Counted from the stretch's first letter, positions 25,449 to 34,925 are shown. The stretch: DNA of 62,675 bases from an uncultured Hyphomicrobiales bacterium (GCA_903861645.1 CAIOVE010000036.1:1-62675), one strand, 5' to 3'. Numbers and translations: made by a program. Notes: generated from the letters alone by a model not told the origin.

Positions 25449-27458
25449 ATGGTCCGCTCCCTCTCCCTCTTCGTGGCGATCACGGCGGCGATCCTGCTGT
25501 GCCCCTTCGTCATCACCAGCCCCTATTACCTGCACCTCATCGTGACGGCGGCGATCTTCTCCATCGTCACGCTCGGCCTCGACATCGTGTTCGGCTACAC
25601 CGGCGAGGTGTCGATCGGCCACGCGGCGTTGTTCGGCATTGGCGCCTATACGGCGGGTTGCCTGTTCATCCATTTCGGTCTGGGCTTCTGGCCGGCCATG
25701 GTCGCCGGCCCGCTGGTCGCCGCGCTGTTTGGCGTCATGCTGGCCTTGCCCGCGTTGCGCGTCACCGGCCCCTATCTCGCGATGGTGACGCTGGCGTTTG
25801 GCACCATCGTCCAGATTCTCATCAACGAGATGACCGACCTTGGCCCGTGGCTGCATAACCTCAATCTGACGCGCGGCCCGCTTGGCATCACCCTGACGAC
25901 GCCCGTCTTCTTCGACTGGCGCGATCTCGGCGATTCCATTCCGCTGTTCGACATGTCGATCAAGCGCGTGCGCGAGATCCAGTATTTCTACATGGCCGCG
26001 CTGTTCCTCGCGTTGACGGTCATCGTCATCAACCGCGTGCTCGCCTCGCGCTTCGGCCGCGCCTTCGAGGCCTTGCGCGACAGCCCCATCGCCTCGGATT
26101 GCATGGGCGTCAGCGTCTATCGCCACAAGGTCATGGCCTTCGTGCTGAGCGCCGCCTTCGCCGGCCTCGCGGGCGTCATGTTCGCCTATTCGGAGCAATA
26201 TATCGCGCCGAATAATTTCAGCTTCGATCTGTCCATCCAGTTCCTGCTGGCGGTGACCATGGGCGGGCGCAAGTCGCGGCTGGGCCCGATCCTCGGCGCC
26301 GCCATTGTCGTTTATTTGCCGAACCTTCTGTCGGACATCGACCTGTTCCGGCAGGCGGCGCTCGTCATCGCCGTCATCGCCGTCCTGGCCGGTGGTTACG
26401 TGTTCGCGCGCAAGCCCGAGGATCGCGCGCGCGCCGCCATCCCCGTCGTGCTGTGTCTGTGCTTTTACGCCTTCTCACTGATGTTGCAGAAAATCACCGA
26501 CTACAAGCTGTCGGTGTTCGGCGTGATGATCCTGTTCGTCGTGTACTACCTGCCCGACGGCATTGTCGGCTTCCTCAAGAAGCTGGTGGGCGCCTTCCGG
26601 CCGGACTGGGTGCGCGCGCACGCGCGCATCGAGGCGCGCGGCGAGGCGGAAGCGGCGATGAGCACCGCGGCCGGCGCGGGCGCGGGCCCGATCCTCGCGG
26701 TCGATCAGATCGTCATGCAGTTCGGCGGCCTGAAGGCGCTCGATCAGGTCGATCTCTCCGTCGCGCGCGGTTCCGTGCACGGCCTGATCGGCCCCAACGG
26801 CTCGGGCAAGTCGACCATGATGAACGTGCTGACCGGCATCTACACGCCGACGTCGGGCGCCATTCGCTTCGAGGGCGAGGATCTCGCCGGTCTCAAGTCG
26901 CCGGAGATCGCGGCGCGCGGCGTCGCGCGCACGTTCCAGAACGTGCAACTGTTCGGCGAGTTGACGCTGATCGAGAACGTGCTCGTCGGCCTGCATCACA
27001 CCTATCGCTCGACCGTGTTCGACGCGGCGGCGGCGACGGCCCGCGCGCGCCGCGAGGAGGACGCCGCTCGCGCGCGCGCCGCCAGCATTCTCTCTTTCGT
27101 GGGTCTCGCCGATCTCGCCAACGAGGAGGCGCGCAACCTGCCTTACGGCAAGCAGCGCCTGCTGGAGATTGGCCGCGCGCTGGCGCTTGATCCACGCCTG
27201 CTGCTGCTCGACGAACCGGCCGCGGGCCTGACCGCGCCCGACATTCGCGACCTCGTCGACATCATCCGGAAAATCAAGGCGCGCGGCGTCACCATCATTC
27301 TCATCGAGCATCACATGGATGTCGTCATGTCCGTTTGCGACACCGTGACCGTGCTCGATTTCGGCCAGAAGATCGCGGAGGGCAAGCCCGCCGACGTGCA
27401 GGCGAACCCGCGCGTGATCGAGGCCTATCTGGGCGGCGCCGCCGCCACGGCGGCGTGA
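25449..27458 (+). CDS. LivM permease-LivG ATPase fusion protein
   Basis: 669 residues. Residues 1 to about 385 are a LivM-type permease (D-I-V-F-G-Y-T-G-E-V-S-I-G-H-A, then coupling loop R-D-S-P-I-A-S-D-C-M-G), with two extra hydrophobic segments near 320-375. A charged linker (about 385-410) leads to a LivG-type ATPase: Walker A G-P-N-G-S-G-K-S from residue 448, A-R-T-F-Q-N, signature L-P-Y-G-K-Q-R, Walker B L-L-L-L-D-E-P, and switch H in I-E-H-H-M-D. Separate livM and livG are usual, but fusions exist. No in-frame stop or frameshift is seen. Confidence 0.92.
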   Translation: MVRSLSLFVAITAAILLCPFVITSPYYLHLIVTAAIFSIVTLGLDIVFGYTGEVSIGHAALFGIGAYTAGCLFIHFGLGFWPAMVAGPLVAALFGVMLALPALRVTGPYLAMVTLAFGTIVQILINEMTDLGPWLHNLNLTRGPLGITLTTPVFFDWRDLGDSIPLFDMSIKRVREIQYFYMAALFLALTVIVINRVLASRFGRAFEALRDSPIASDCMGVSVYRHKVMAFVLSAAFAGLAGVMFAYSEQYIAPNNFSFDLSIQFLLAVTMGGRKSRLGPILGAAIVVYLPNLLSDIDLFRQAALVIAVIAVLAGGYVFARKPEDRARAAIPVVLCLCFYAFSLMLQKITDYKLSVFGVMILFVVYYLPDGIVGFLKKLVGAFRPDWVRAHARIEARGEAEAAMSTAAGAGAGPILAVDQIVMQFGGLKALDQVDLSVARGSVHGLIGPNGSGKSTMMNVLTGIYTPTSGAIRFEGEDLAGLKSPEIAARGVARTFQNVQLFGELTLIENVLVGLHHTYRSTVFDAAAATARARREEDAARARAASILSFVGLADLANEEARNLPYGKQRLLEIGRALALDPRLLLLDEPAAGLTAPDIRDLVDIIRKIKARGVTIILIEHHMDVVMSVCDTVTVLDFGQKIAEGKPADVQANPRVIEAYLGGAAATAA

Positions 27459-27468
27459 GGCGGAACCC

Positions 27469-28191
27469 ATGCTGAAAGTCGAAAATCTCGTCGCCGGTTA
27501 TGGCAAGGTCGCCGTTCTGCACGGGGTCAGCCTCGACGTGCCGGCCGGCCAGCTTGTCACGCTCATCGGCTCCAATGGCGCCGGCAAGACAACGACGTTG
27601 CGCGCGTTGTCGGGCATGATCGCGCCAGCTTCCGGCTCCATCAGGCTCGGCGGCGAGGAAATCGCCGGCCTGCCGTCGCATCTCATCACGCGCCGCGGGG
27701 TCGCTCATTCGCCCGAGGGGCGGCGCGTGTTTCCGACGCTGCCCGTGTCGGACAATCTGCTGCTGGGCGCCTTTCCCCGCTTCACGGGGTCGCGCCCGAA
27801 GGGCGACACCGCCGCCGATCTCGAAAAGATGTTCGATCTGTTTCCACGCCTGCGCGAGCGCCGCGCGCAACTCGCCGGCACCCTGTCGGGCGGCGAGCAG
27901 CAGATGCTCGCCATGGCGCGCGCGCTGATGCTCAATCCCGATCTGCTGATGCTCGACGAACCGTCGATGGGCCTGTCGCCGCGTCTGGTCGAGGAGGTAT
28001 TCGCCACCATCGCGCGGTTGAAGGAACGCAAGATAACCATGTTGCTGGTCGAGCAATTCGCCGCCGCCGCGCTGCAGGTCGCCGACTTCGGTTATGTGCT
28101 GGAGAATGGCCGCATTTCAACGTCCGGCCCCGCCGCGCGACTGCGCGACGATCCCGCCGTCAAGGCCGCCTATCTCGGCGCGGCGCACTGA
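27469..28191 (+). CDS. livF: Branched-chain amino acid ABC transporter ATPase, LivF type
   Basis: 240 residues. Second nucleotide-binding subunit. Walker A is S-N-G-A-G-K-T-T, Q-loop region has H-S-P-E-G-R-R-V-F-P, signature is L-S-G-G-E-Q-Q, Walker B L-L-M-L-D-E-P-S-M-G-L-S and the switch region V-E-Q-F-A-A. The Q in V-E-Q where many ABC proteins have His is normal for LivF. It begins 11 bases after the fusion gene and closes the four-gene operon. Confidence 0.93.
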   Translation: MLKVENLVAGYGKVAVLHGVSLDVPAGQLVTLIGSNGAGKTTTLRALSGMIAPASGSIRLGGEEIAGLPSHLITRRGVAHSPEGRRVFPTLPVSDNLLLGAFPRFTGSRPKGDTAADLEKMFDLFPRLRERRAQLAGTLSGGEQQMLAMARALMLNPDLLMLDEPSMGLSPRLVEEVFATIARLKERKITMLLVEQFAAAALQVADFGYVLENGRISTSGPAARLRDDPAVKAAYLGAAH

Positions 28192-28194
28192 TCT

Positions 28195-28575
28195 TCAGTC
28201 GTCGAAGAAAATATAGGCGTGCGCCGGATCGTCCGGCGTTCCCTCGAGCGCGCCGCCTTCGCGGCCGGGTCGCCATTGCAGGACGGATTCGATCTTCCGC
28301 GCCAGTTCGAAATCGCGGTCGGTGACGCCGCCCGCGTCATGGGTGTCGAGACGCACCTCGACGCGCGGGTAGATGGCGCGCAGATCCGGATGATGCCACG
28401 CGAGTTCCGCGAGGTGGCCGATGGCGTTGACCGCCATCAGCGTGCCTTTCCAGCCATTCGTGCGGTAGGTCCGCGCGATGACGCCCTCTTCGAGGCGCCA
28501 ATGGCGAAGGTCGCCGGCGAGGCGGGCCCGGATTTCATCCGGCGCGTAGACCCGAAGGGGGCTATTCGTCGTCAT
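28195..28575 (-). CDS. Pterin-4a-carbinolamine dehydratase
   Basis: 126 residues, usual family length plus a short C-terminal tail. The dehydratase signature is present: A-W-H-H-P-D-L with the two histidines, then Y-P-R-V-E-V-R-L-D-T-H-D. It dehydrates 4a-hydroxytetrahydropterin formed by phenylalanine hydroxylase and has also been linked to molybdopterin-type pterin metabolism. No phhA is next to it. It ends 4 bases from livF (convergent) and starts 35 bases after the cytochrome gene on the same strand. Confidence 0.88.
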   Translation of the reverse strand: MTTNSPLRVYAPDEIRARLAGDLRHWRLEEGVIARTYRTNGWKGTLMAVNAIGHLAELAWHHPDLRAIYPRVEVRLDTHDAGGVTDRDFELARKIESVLQWRPGREGGALEGTPDDPAHAYIFFDD

Positions 28576-28609
28576 GAAAATCTCCGTGCGGCCGACGCCG
28601 GCGAGCGGA

Positions 28610-29014
28610 TCATTCCGCGCCCGAACCGTCGGCCTTGATTGTCGCCAGGAAGGCGATAAGGTTGGCGACGCGCTCCGGCTGCTTGATACCGGGGAACACC
28701 ATCTTGGTGCCGGGCACCTTGGCCTTCGGATTGGTGATGTATTCGGTCAGGGTCGCCTCGTCCCAGGTCAGGCCGGAACCCTTGTTCGCGTCCGAATAGT
28801 TGTAGCCGGGATACTGGCCAGCCTTGCGGCCAACGACGCCGTTCAGCACGGGGCCGACGGAGTTCTGCGCGTCCGGGCCGATCTGGTGGCAGGCGCGGCA
28901 CTGGTTGAACAGGTTTTTGCCGGCGGCGACGTCGCCATCGGCGAGGGCCGGCGACAGGAGGGCGGCAAAGGACAGGCTGGCGATCAAAGCCGCCGCGGCA
29001 TGCGTCGATTTCAT
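28610..29014 (-). CDS. Periplasmic class I cytochrome c
   Basis: 134 residues with a signal peptide (1-25, ending A-L-A). One haem site, C39-R-A-C42-H43, and a distal Met at about 105 in G-T-K-M-V-F-P-G, so a normal His/Met low-spin cytochrome of the c2/c-550 group. It should carry electrons in the periplasm between a dehydrogenase or bc1 complex and an oxidase. It is divergent from an NMT1-type ABC transporter across 146 bases, and upstream of the pterin dehydratase. Confidence 0.92.
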   Translation of the reverse strand: MKSTHAAAALIASLSFAALLSPALADGDVAAGKNLFNQCRACHQIGPDAQNSVGPVLNGVVGRKAGQYPGYNYSDANKGSGLTWDEATLTEYITNPKAKVPGTKMVFPGIKQPERVANLIAFLATIKADGSGAE

Positions 29015-29160
29015 TTATTGTTCCTTCGGCAAGGCGTTTGGTGAGATCGCGCGACGTGGGCTCGAAGCCGTGGGGGTGACGTCGCCGCGCGGATCGATAT
29101 TATGGCAGTCGCGCCCGGCAAACAACCTGCCGGCGATGAAAACGCGACCGGGAGGAAAAC

Positions 29161-30141
29161 GTGCGGCTTGGCTGGCTGGGAGTGGCGATGCTCGTCGCCC
29201 TGACACAGGTCGGCCAGTCGAGCGCGGCGGAGCGGTTGCGCATCGCCGCGCAGAAGACCGGCACGCTCGCGTGGGAACTGGATGTCATCAAGGCGCACGG
29301 CTTGGCCGAAAAGGCGGGCATTGACCTTGTCGTGACGGAACTCGCGGCGCCCGAGGCCGGCAAGATCGCGCTCGTGGGCGGCTCCGCGGACGTGATTCTG
29401 GCCGACGTCATGTTCGTTTCGCGCGAGCGCGCCCTTGGCGGCGGTCTGCAATTCGCGCCCTACACATCCACGCTGGGCGCCGTCATGGTTCCCGCCGATT
29501 CGCCCATCCACGGGCTCGAGGACCTCAAGCGTCGCAAGATCGGCGTCGCCGGCGGGCCGCTCGACAAAAGCTGGCTGATGCTGCGGGCGCTCGCGCGTCG
29601 CGCGGGGCTCGATCTCGTCCATCAGGCGGAGCCCGTCTATGGCGCGCCGAAACTGCTGGCCGTGAAGGCCGGGCAGGGCGAACTGCCGGCCGTGCTCAAC
29701 TACTGGAATCTCTGCGCCGATCTGGAGGCGGGCGGTTTCCGCCGCGTCATCGACATGGCCGACGTGGAGATGGCGCTTGGCGCCCGCGGTCCCGTCGCGA
29801 TGGTCGGCTACGCCTTCGAGGAATCATTCGCCCGCGATCATGGCGACGCGCTCGCGCGGTTCCTCGATGTTTCCCGGCAGGCGCGCGATCTGCTGGCCAG
29901 AAGCCCGGCGGAATGGAAGCGGCTGGCGCCGCGCATCGGCGCGGCGTCGGACGCGGCGCTGGAAATCTATCGCGCCCGCTACGCCGAAGGCGCGGCGCGG
30001 CGTCCGCTTGAAGACGAGGAGGCGGACGCGCGCGCCCTGCATCGCGTGCTCGCCGCGATTGGCGGCGCGGACCTGGTTGGTCCCGCGACGGAGCTCGCGC
30101 CGGGGACATACTGGCGGCGGCCGGCCGAGGCGGGCCGCTGA
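29161..30141 (+). CDS. NMT1/SsuA-type ABC transporter substrate-binding protein
   Basis: 326 residues from a GTG at 29161 with GGGAGG about 6 bases upstream. Signal peptide 1-22 (S-S-A-A). The mature part has the two-lobed pattern of aliphatic sulfonate/nitrate/pyrimidine-precursor binding proteins: A-Q-K-T-G-T-L-A-W-E-L, V-G-G-S-A-D-V-I-L-A-D and an L-K-R-R-K-I-G-V-A-G-G segment. The usual C-terminal polar tail is shorter. The ligand is unknown. Its stop overlaps the permease ATG, so it heads a three-gene operon. Confidence 0.85.
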   Translation: MRLGWLGVAMLVALTQVGQSSAAERLRIAAQKTGTLAWELDVIKAHGLAEKAGIDLVVTELAAPEAGKIALVGGSADVILADVMFVSRERALGGGLQFAPYTSTLGAVMVPADSPIHGLEDLKRRKIGVAGGPLDKSWLMLRALARRAGLDLVHQAEPVYGAPKLLAVKAGQGELPAVLNYWNLCADLEAGGFRRVIDMADVEMALGARGPVAMVGYAFEESFARDHGDALARFLDVSRQARDLLARSPAEWKRLAPRIGAASDAALEIYRARYAEGAARRPLEDEEADARALHRVLAAIGGADLVGPATELAPGTYWRRPAEAGR

Positions 30142-30878
30142 TGGCGCGTTTGTTCTCGTTGCTGGCCTTGCTGGCGCTCTGGTGGATCGGCGCGGGCCTC
30201 GCGGGGCCGCGCACGTTGCCATCGCCGGCGGTCGTCGGCCTGGCGCTACTCGCCGAGGCGCGTTCGGGCGCCCTGCTGTTCAACCTTGGCGCGACGCTCG
30301 CGCGCGTCGTGGTCGCATTCGTCATCGCCATGGCGCTCGGGTCTGCGCTTGGCCTGCTCATGGGCCGGTCGCGCCTCGCCGATCGCCTCGCCGATCCCTG
30401 GCTCGTGGCGCTGCTCAACCTGCCGGCGCTCGTCATCATCGTGCTCGCCTATATCTGGGGCGGCCTGACGGAAACCGCGGCCATCGCCGCGGTGGCGCTC
30501 AACAAGCTGCCGTCGGCGACGGTCACCTTGCGCGAGGGCGCCCGCGCGCTCGACGCGCGGCTCGATGAAATGGCGCGCGCCTTCGCCCTGTCGCGCGGCG
30601 CGTGGTTGCGCCACGTGGCGATTCCCCAACTCGGGCCCTATTTCGCCGCGGCCTCCCGCGCGGGCCTGTCGTTGGTTTGGAAGATCGTCCTCGTGGTCGA
30701 ATTGCTGGGACGTCCCAACGGCGTCGGCTTCGAGATCGGCTCGGCCTTCCAGCTTTTCGACGTCACGCGGATCCTCGCCTATTCGCTCGCCTTCGTCGCC
30801 GTTATGCTGGCGATCGAACTCTGTCTGGTGCAGCCCTTTGAACGACATGTCTCGCGTTGGCGGCCTCGAGCGGCTTGA
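30141..30878 (+). CDS. NMT1/SsuC-type ABC transporter permease
   Basis: 245 residues, six hydrophobic segments. The BPD_transp_1 coupling loop is E-M-A-R-A-F-A-L-S-R-G-A-W-L-R-H-V-A-I-P near residue 145, a close fit to SsuC/TauC. F-V-I-A-M-A-L-G-S-A-L-G-L-L-M-G is the first core helix pair. It moves the ligand held by the preceding binding protein. The following ATPase gene begins 32 bases before its stop. Confidence 0.9.
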   Translation: MARLFSLLALLALWWIGAGLAGPRTLPSPAVVGLALLAEARSGALLFNLGATLARVVVAFVIAMALGSALGLLMGRSRLADRLADPWLVALLNLPALVIIVLAYIWGGLTETAAIAAVALNKLPSATVTLREGARALDARLDEMARAFALSRGAWLRHVAIPQLGPYFAAASRAGLSLVWKIVLVVELLGRPNGVGFEIGSAFQLFDVTRILAYSLAFVAVMLAIELCLVQPFERHVSRWRPRAA

Positions 30879-31572
30879 TGTCCGCGTCGCCGAAAAGGCC
30901 TACCCATCGGCGACGGGCGCGCCCGTCGTGGTGCTGCGCGAGCTGTCGTTCGGACTGAACGCAGGCGAGGTGGGCGCGTTGGTCGGGCCTTCCGGTTGCG
31001 GCAAGTCCACGCTGTTGCGGTTGATCGCCGGCCTCGATGTCGAATTTTCCGGCGCCATCACGCGGCCCGCGCGCGGCCGCCTCGGCATGGTGTTTCAGGA
31101 ACCGCGATTGTTGCCGTGGCGCAGCGTTATCGACAACCTGCGGATCGCCGCGCCCAAGGCCGACGGGGCCGCGCTCGACGCGCTGCTCGACGCTTTTCAT
31201 CTGACGGCCCATCGCGATCATTATCCCGGCGAATTGTCGGGCGGGCTCGCTCGTCGCGTCGCGCTGGCGCGCGCCTTCGCGGTCGAGCCGGAATTGCTGC
31301 TGCTGGATGAGCCTTTCGTTTCGCTGGACGCCGCGCTCGCCACGCGCCTGCGCGCCGAATTGATCGCCATGGTGGAGCGCAGCCCCGTGACGACGCTGCT
31401 TGTCACCCACGATCTCGACGAGGCGATCATGCTCGCCGATCGCTTGATCCTGCTGTCGGGCCAGCCGGCGCGCGTGGCCGCGGACATCGCCATTCGCGAA
31501 AAGCGCGGCGACCGTTCGCCGGCGCTCATCGCGGAAATACGCGCGCGGGCTCTCGCGCGCATCGGCGATTGA
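30847..31572 (+). CDS. NMT1/SsuB-type ABC transporter ATPase
   Basis: 241 residues from the ATG at 30847, inside the end of the permease gene. Walker A G-P-S-G-C-G-K-S-T, Q-loop V-F-Q-E-P-R-L-L-P-W-R (typical of the nitrate/sulfonate/taurine class), signature L-S-G-G-L-A-R-R where the usual Gln is Ala, Walker B L-L-L-L-D-E-P-F, and switch T-H-D-L-D-E-A. The missing Gln in the signature is tolerated in this class. The stop overlaps the recQ start by TTGA. Confidence 0.9.
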   Translation: MSRVGGLERLDVRVAEKAYPSATGAPVVVLRELSFGLNAGEVGALVGPSGCGKSTLLRLIAGLDVEFSGAITRPARGRLGMVFQEPRLLPWRSVIDNLRIAAPKADGAALDALLDAFHLTAHRDHYPGELSGGLARRVALARAFAVEPELLLLDEPFVSLDAALATRLRAELIAMVERSPVTTLLVTHDLDEAIMLADRLILLSGQPARVAADIAIREKRGDRSPALIAEIRARALARIGD

Positions 31573-33287
31573 ACGCGCCGTCGCCCGCGCTGGAGGACGC
31601 CCGCGCGATGATGGCGCGCGTGTTCGGCTTCGCTGAATTCAGGCCGCGGCAGGAGACCATCATCGCCGCCGTGCTCGCGGGCGAGGATGTGCTCGCCGTG
31701 TTGCCGACGGGCGGCGGCAAGTCGCTTTGCTATCAGTTGCCGGCGTTGACGCGTCCGGGCCTGACCATCGTCGTCTCGCCGCTGATCGCCTTGATGCGCG
31801 ATCAGGTGACGCGCCTGCGCGCGGCGGGAGTCGCCGCTGGCGCGCTGCATTCCGCCAATCCCGATGGCGTGTCGCAAGCGGTGGAACGGGCCATCGAGGC
31901 GCGCCGCCTGAAACTCGTTTATGTGGCGCCGGAGCGTTTCGCGCAGCCGGGCCTCGTCGATTTGCTGCGTCGCGGCGGCGCGAGCCTGCTCGCGATCGAC
32001 GAGGCCCATTGCATTTCGCAATGGGGCCACGACTTCAGGCCCGAGTACATGGACCTCGGCCAGATCGCCGCCGATCTGGGCGGTCTCCAGACCATCGCCG
32101 TGACGGCCACGGCCGACGCGCCGACCCGCGCGGAAATCATCGAGCGGCTGTTCCCGCGCGCGCCGCGCGTCGTCGTCGCCTCTTTCGACCGGCCCAACTT
32201 GCGGCTCGCCATGGCGCGCAAGACCGACGCCTTCCGGCAGATCGCCGAATTCATCGAGGCGCGACGCGGCCAGAGCGGCATCGTTTACTGCGCGTCGCGC
32301 GACCGCGCCGAGAAGTTCGCCCATGGGCTTTCGGCGCGCGGGCATCGCGCCGTCGCCTATCACGCGGGGCTGGACCCCGAAACGCGCGCCGCCCATCAGG
32401 ATGAATTCATCGAGGCGCGGGGCGTCGTCATGTGCGCGACGATCGCCTTCGGCATGGGCGTCGATAAGCCCGACGCGCGGTTTGTCTGTCACGCCGACAC
32501 GCCCGCGGGCCTCGAGGCCTGGTATCAGGAGATTGGCCGCGCGGGGCGCGACGGCGCGCCGGCCGATACGCTGGCGCTATGGAGCGAGGATGATTTCGCG
32601 CTTCGCCGCAAGCGCCTCGCCGATGGCTCCATGACGCATCGCAGGCATGGCGTCGCGTTGCGCAAGCTCGCGGGATTTCAGGCGCTGTGCGAAACCGCCG
32701 CGTGCCGGCGGCAGGCGCTGCTGGCCGCGTTTGGCGAAACCGCGGACCCTTGCGGCAATTGCGATAACTGCGCGCGGGGGCTTTTCGGCCTGATTGGCGC
32801 GCGTCGCCCGTTCGTGGCGCGCCTGCCGGCGTCGGGCCGCGGCGCTCTGTCCGCCCTTGCCCGACTGGCCTCCGGCGAGGCGACCGAGGCCCTGCGCCGG
32901 CGCGCCCGCGAGGCCCCCGGCCGGCTGCTGGCTTGGCTGCCATCGTGGCGGGTCGACGCCGATCCGGCGCCCGCGCCCGAACAGGCGCCCGCCGCCGCGG
33001 TGGCGGACACCCGCGCGCCTCCGGTCGAACAGGCGTCGCTCACAATCGCCGAGCGCCGGTTGCTCGCCGCGCTCAGGGCCTATCGACTGGAGCGGGCGCG
33101 CGCCGAGCGCCGCCCCGCCCACGCCATCCTCGCCGACTCGGCCCTGCTTGAAATCGTCGCCCGCCGTCCGCGCGATCTCGCCGCGCTCGCGGCCATCGAG
33201 GGGATGGACGCTCCACGTCCGCGCGACCTTGGATCGGAAATCCTGGACATTCTTCGCCGCCATGGAACCGGCCTCCCGGACACGTGA
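31569..33287 (+). CDS. recQ: RecQ-type ATP-dependent DNA helicase with a shortened middle region
   Basis: 572 residues from a TTG overlapping the stop of the ABC ATPase. Helicase motifs: F-R-P-R-Q (motif 0), P-T-G-G-G-K-S-L, D-E-A-H-C-I-S-Q-W-G-H-D-F-R, T-A-T-A and Q-E-I-G-R-A-G-R-D-G. The zinc site Cys residues are present (A-C-R-R-Q then C-G-N-C-D-N-C). After it, about 70 residues rich in Ala, Arg and Pro replace the usual winged-helix domain, which I do not recognise. An HRDC domain ends the protein (about 495-565). 3'-to-5' unwinding in repair is expected. Confidence 0.88.
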   Translation: MNAPSPALEDARAMMARVFGFAEFRPRQETIIAAVLAGEDVLAVLPTGGGKSLCYQLPALTRPGLTIVVSPLIALMRDQVTRLRAAGVAAGALHSANPDGVSQAVERAIEARRLKLVYVAPERFAQPGLVDLLRRGGASLLAIDEAHCISQWGHDFRPEYMDLGQIAADLGGLQTIAVTATADAPTRAEIIERLFPRAPRVVVASFDRPNLRLAMARKTDAFRQIAEFIEARRGQSGIVYCASRDRAEKFAHGLSARGHRAVAYHAGLDPETRAAHQDEFIEARGVVMCATIAFGMGVDKPDARFVCHADTPAGLEAWYQEIGRAGRDGAPADTLALWSEDDFALRRKRLADGSMTHRRHGVALRKLAGFQALCETAACRRQALLAAFGETADPCGNCDNCARGLFGLIGARRPFVARLPASGRGALSALARLASGEATEALRRRAREAPGRLLAWLPSWRVDADPAPAPEQAPAAAVADTRAPPVEQASLTIAERRLLAALRAYRLERARAERRPAHAILADSALLEIVARRPRDLAALAAIEGMDAPRPRDLGSEILDILRRHGTGLPDT

Positions 33288-33372
33288 TCCCCGGCGGGCT
33301 TGCGGTCTTCCGCCCGATTGCGCACAAGAGCGGCCGATAACCCGGCCATGCGCCGCGACCCCCGGACATCCG

Positions 33373-34800
33373 ATGAACCCGCATGACCTCGCCGCCCGAC
33401 CCGCGCTGAGCCCGCCCGAAATTCGCGTCATCATGATAGGTCTGATGATGGCGATGTTTCCCGGCGCGCTCGACGCGACCATCATCGGCCCGGCCATGCC
33501 GACCATCGGTCGCGAACTCGGCGACATCTCGAATCTGTCGTGGATAGCGACCTCTTATCTGCTCGTCTCGACCGCGGTGACGCCGCTTTACGGCAAGCTC
33601 AGCGACATCCATGGCCGGCGGATCATGCTGCTGATCGCCATTGGTCTTTTCGCGCTGGGGTCGGTGCTGTGCGCGCTCTCGCCCTCGATCATCGCGCTGG
33701 CGCTGGCGCGCGGCGTTCAGGGCCTCGGTGGCGGCGGTCTCGTCTCGCTCGCCATGACCGTCATCGGCGACGTGATTTCGCCGCGTGATCGGCCTCGTTA
33801 TCAGGTCTACACCTCGATCATGTGGACAATGGCGAATTTGCTGGGCCCCATCGCCGGCGGCTATTTCGCCGAAATCTGGAACTGGACGCTGATCTTCTGG
33901 CTCAATCTGCCGATCTGCCTGGTCGCCTATGTGATGACCAACTCCAAGCTCAAGGCCTTGCCGCGCAACGAGCGACCGCATCGCCTCGACTATCCCGGCG
34001 CCTTGCTGATCGTCATCGCCTCGGGGCTGCTGCAACTCACCCTGAACTGGGGCGGAACCCATTACGCCTGGTCGTCGTCGACCATGCTGGCGCTGATGGC
34101 CGCGGCGACGGTCTTCGTCGCTGCCTTCGTCTGGCGGCTGGCGACCGCCGAGGAGCCGCTGATTCCCTATCGCCTGTTGTCGAACCGCATCATCCTGACC
34201 GGCGCGACCTCGGTCGGCGTCACCATGGCGATCTACGTCGGTCTGACGATCTACGTGCCGGTGTTCCTTGAAAACGTGCGCGGCCTGTCGGCGGGCCGCT
34301 CCGGTCTCGCCCTGCTGCCGCTGATGGTGTTTTCGGTGCTGGGCGCGATGACCGCGGGCCGCGTGATGATTCATGTCAAGCGCTACAAGTTCGTGTCGCT
34401 CATCGGTCTGGGCGTCGCCGCCATCGGTCTCGTACCCATGTTCCTCTGGCCCATGGAGCTTTCGATATTCCAGATCGAGATATTGCTCGGCGTCGTGAGC
34501 ACGGGCGTCGGCGCGGTTTTTCCGACCACGACCGTGTCGATCCAGAATTCCGTCGCGCGGCACGATCTGGGCACGGCGATGTCGTTGATCACCTTCATGC
34601 GCAATCTCGGCGCGGCGGCGGGCGTGGCGCTTTTCGGCGCGATCATCGCCGGCCTCGCGCCCTCGCTTGACGCCACGACGGCGGCTGAAACCTTCCGTTG
34701 GGTCTTCCTCGTGGGCGCCCTTGGCTACGTTGTCGCCCTGATCCTGTTGATTTTCATGGACGAACGCGTCCTGAACGGGGCATCGGGCGCCTTGCGCTAA
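33373..34800 (+). CDS. DHA2-type MFS multidrug transporter
   Basis: 475 residues, 13-14 hydrophobic segments. The start is the ATG at 33373; the frame is open far upstream but overlaps recQ and is not hydrophobic there. L-D-A-T-I-I-G-P-A-M-P-T-I in helix 1 is the DHA2 motif, and G-K-L-S-D-I-H-G-R-R between helices 2 and 3 is the general MFS signature. Expected to export drugs or amphiphiles by proton exchange. It sits just before rpfF on the same strand, 125 bases away. Confidence 0.87.
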   Translation: MNPHDLAARPALSPPEIRVIMIGLMMAMFPGALDATIIGPAMPTIGRELGDISNLSWIATSYLLVSTAVTPLYGKLSDIHGRRIMLLIAIGLFALGSVLCALSPSIIALALARGVQGLGGGGLVSLAMTVIGDVISPRDRPRYQVYTSIMWTMANLLGPIAGGYFAEIWNWTLIFWLNLPICLVAYVMTNSKLKALPRNERPHRLDYPGALLIVIASGLLQLTLNWGGTHYAWSSSTMLALMAAATVFVAAFVWRLATAEEPLIPYRLLSNRIILTGATSVGVTMAIYVGLTIYVPVFLENVRGLSAGRSGLALLPLMVFSVLGAMTAGRVMIHVKRYKFVSLIGLGVAAIGLVPMFLWPMELSIFQIEILLGVVSTGVGAVFPTTTVSIQNSVARHDLGTAMSLITFMRNLGAAAGVALFGAIIAGLAPSLDATTAAETFRWVFLVGALGYVVALILLIFMDERVLNGASGALR

Positions 34801-34925
34801 GCTATTGCACATTAACCTTGTTTCGAGTTCATGTAGGCGCAAGCTTCCAATTCGTAAATGCTTCGTTACTTTTTCCTCGCGGCTTGCGTCCTTGAAACGC
34901 ACGTAGGTGGACAGGTTTCGTTCTG

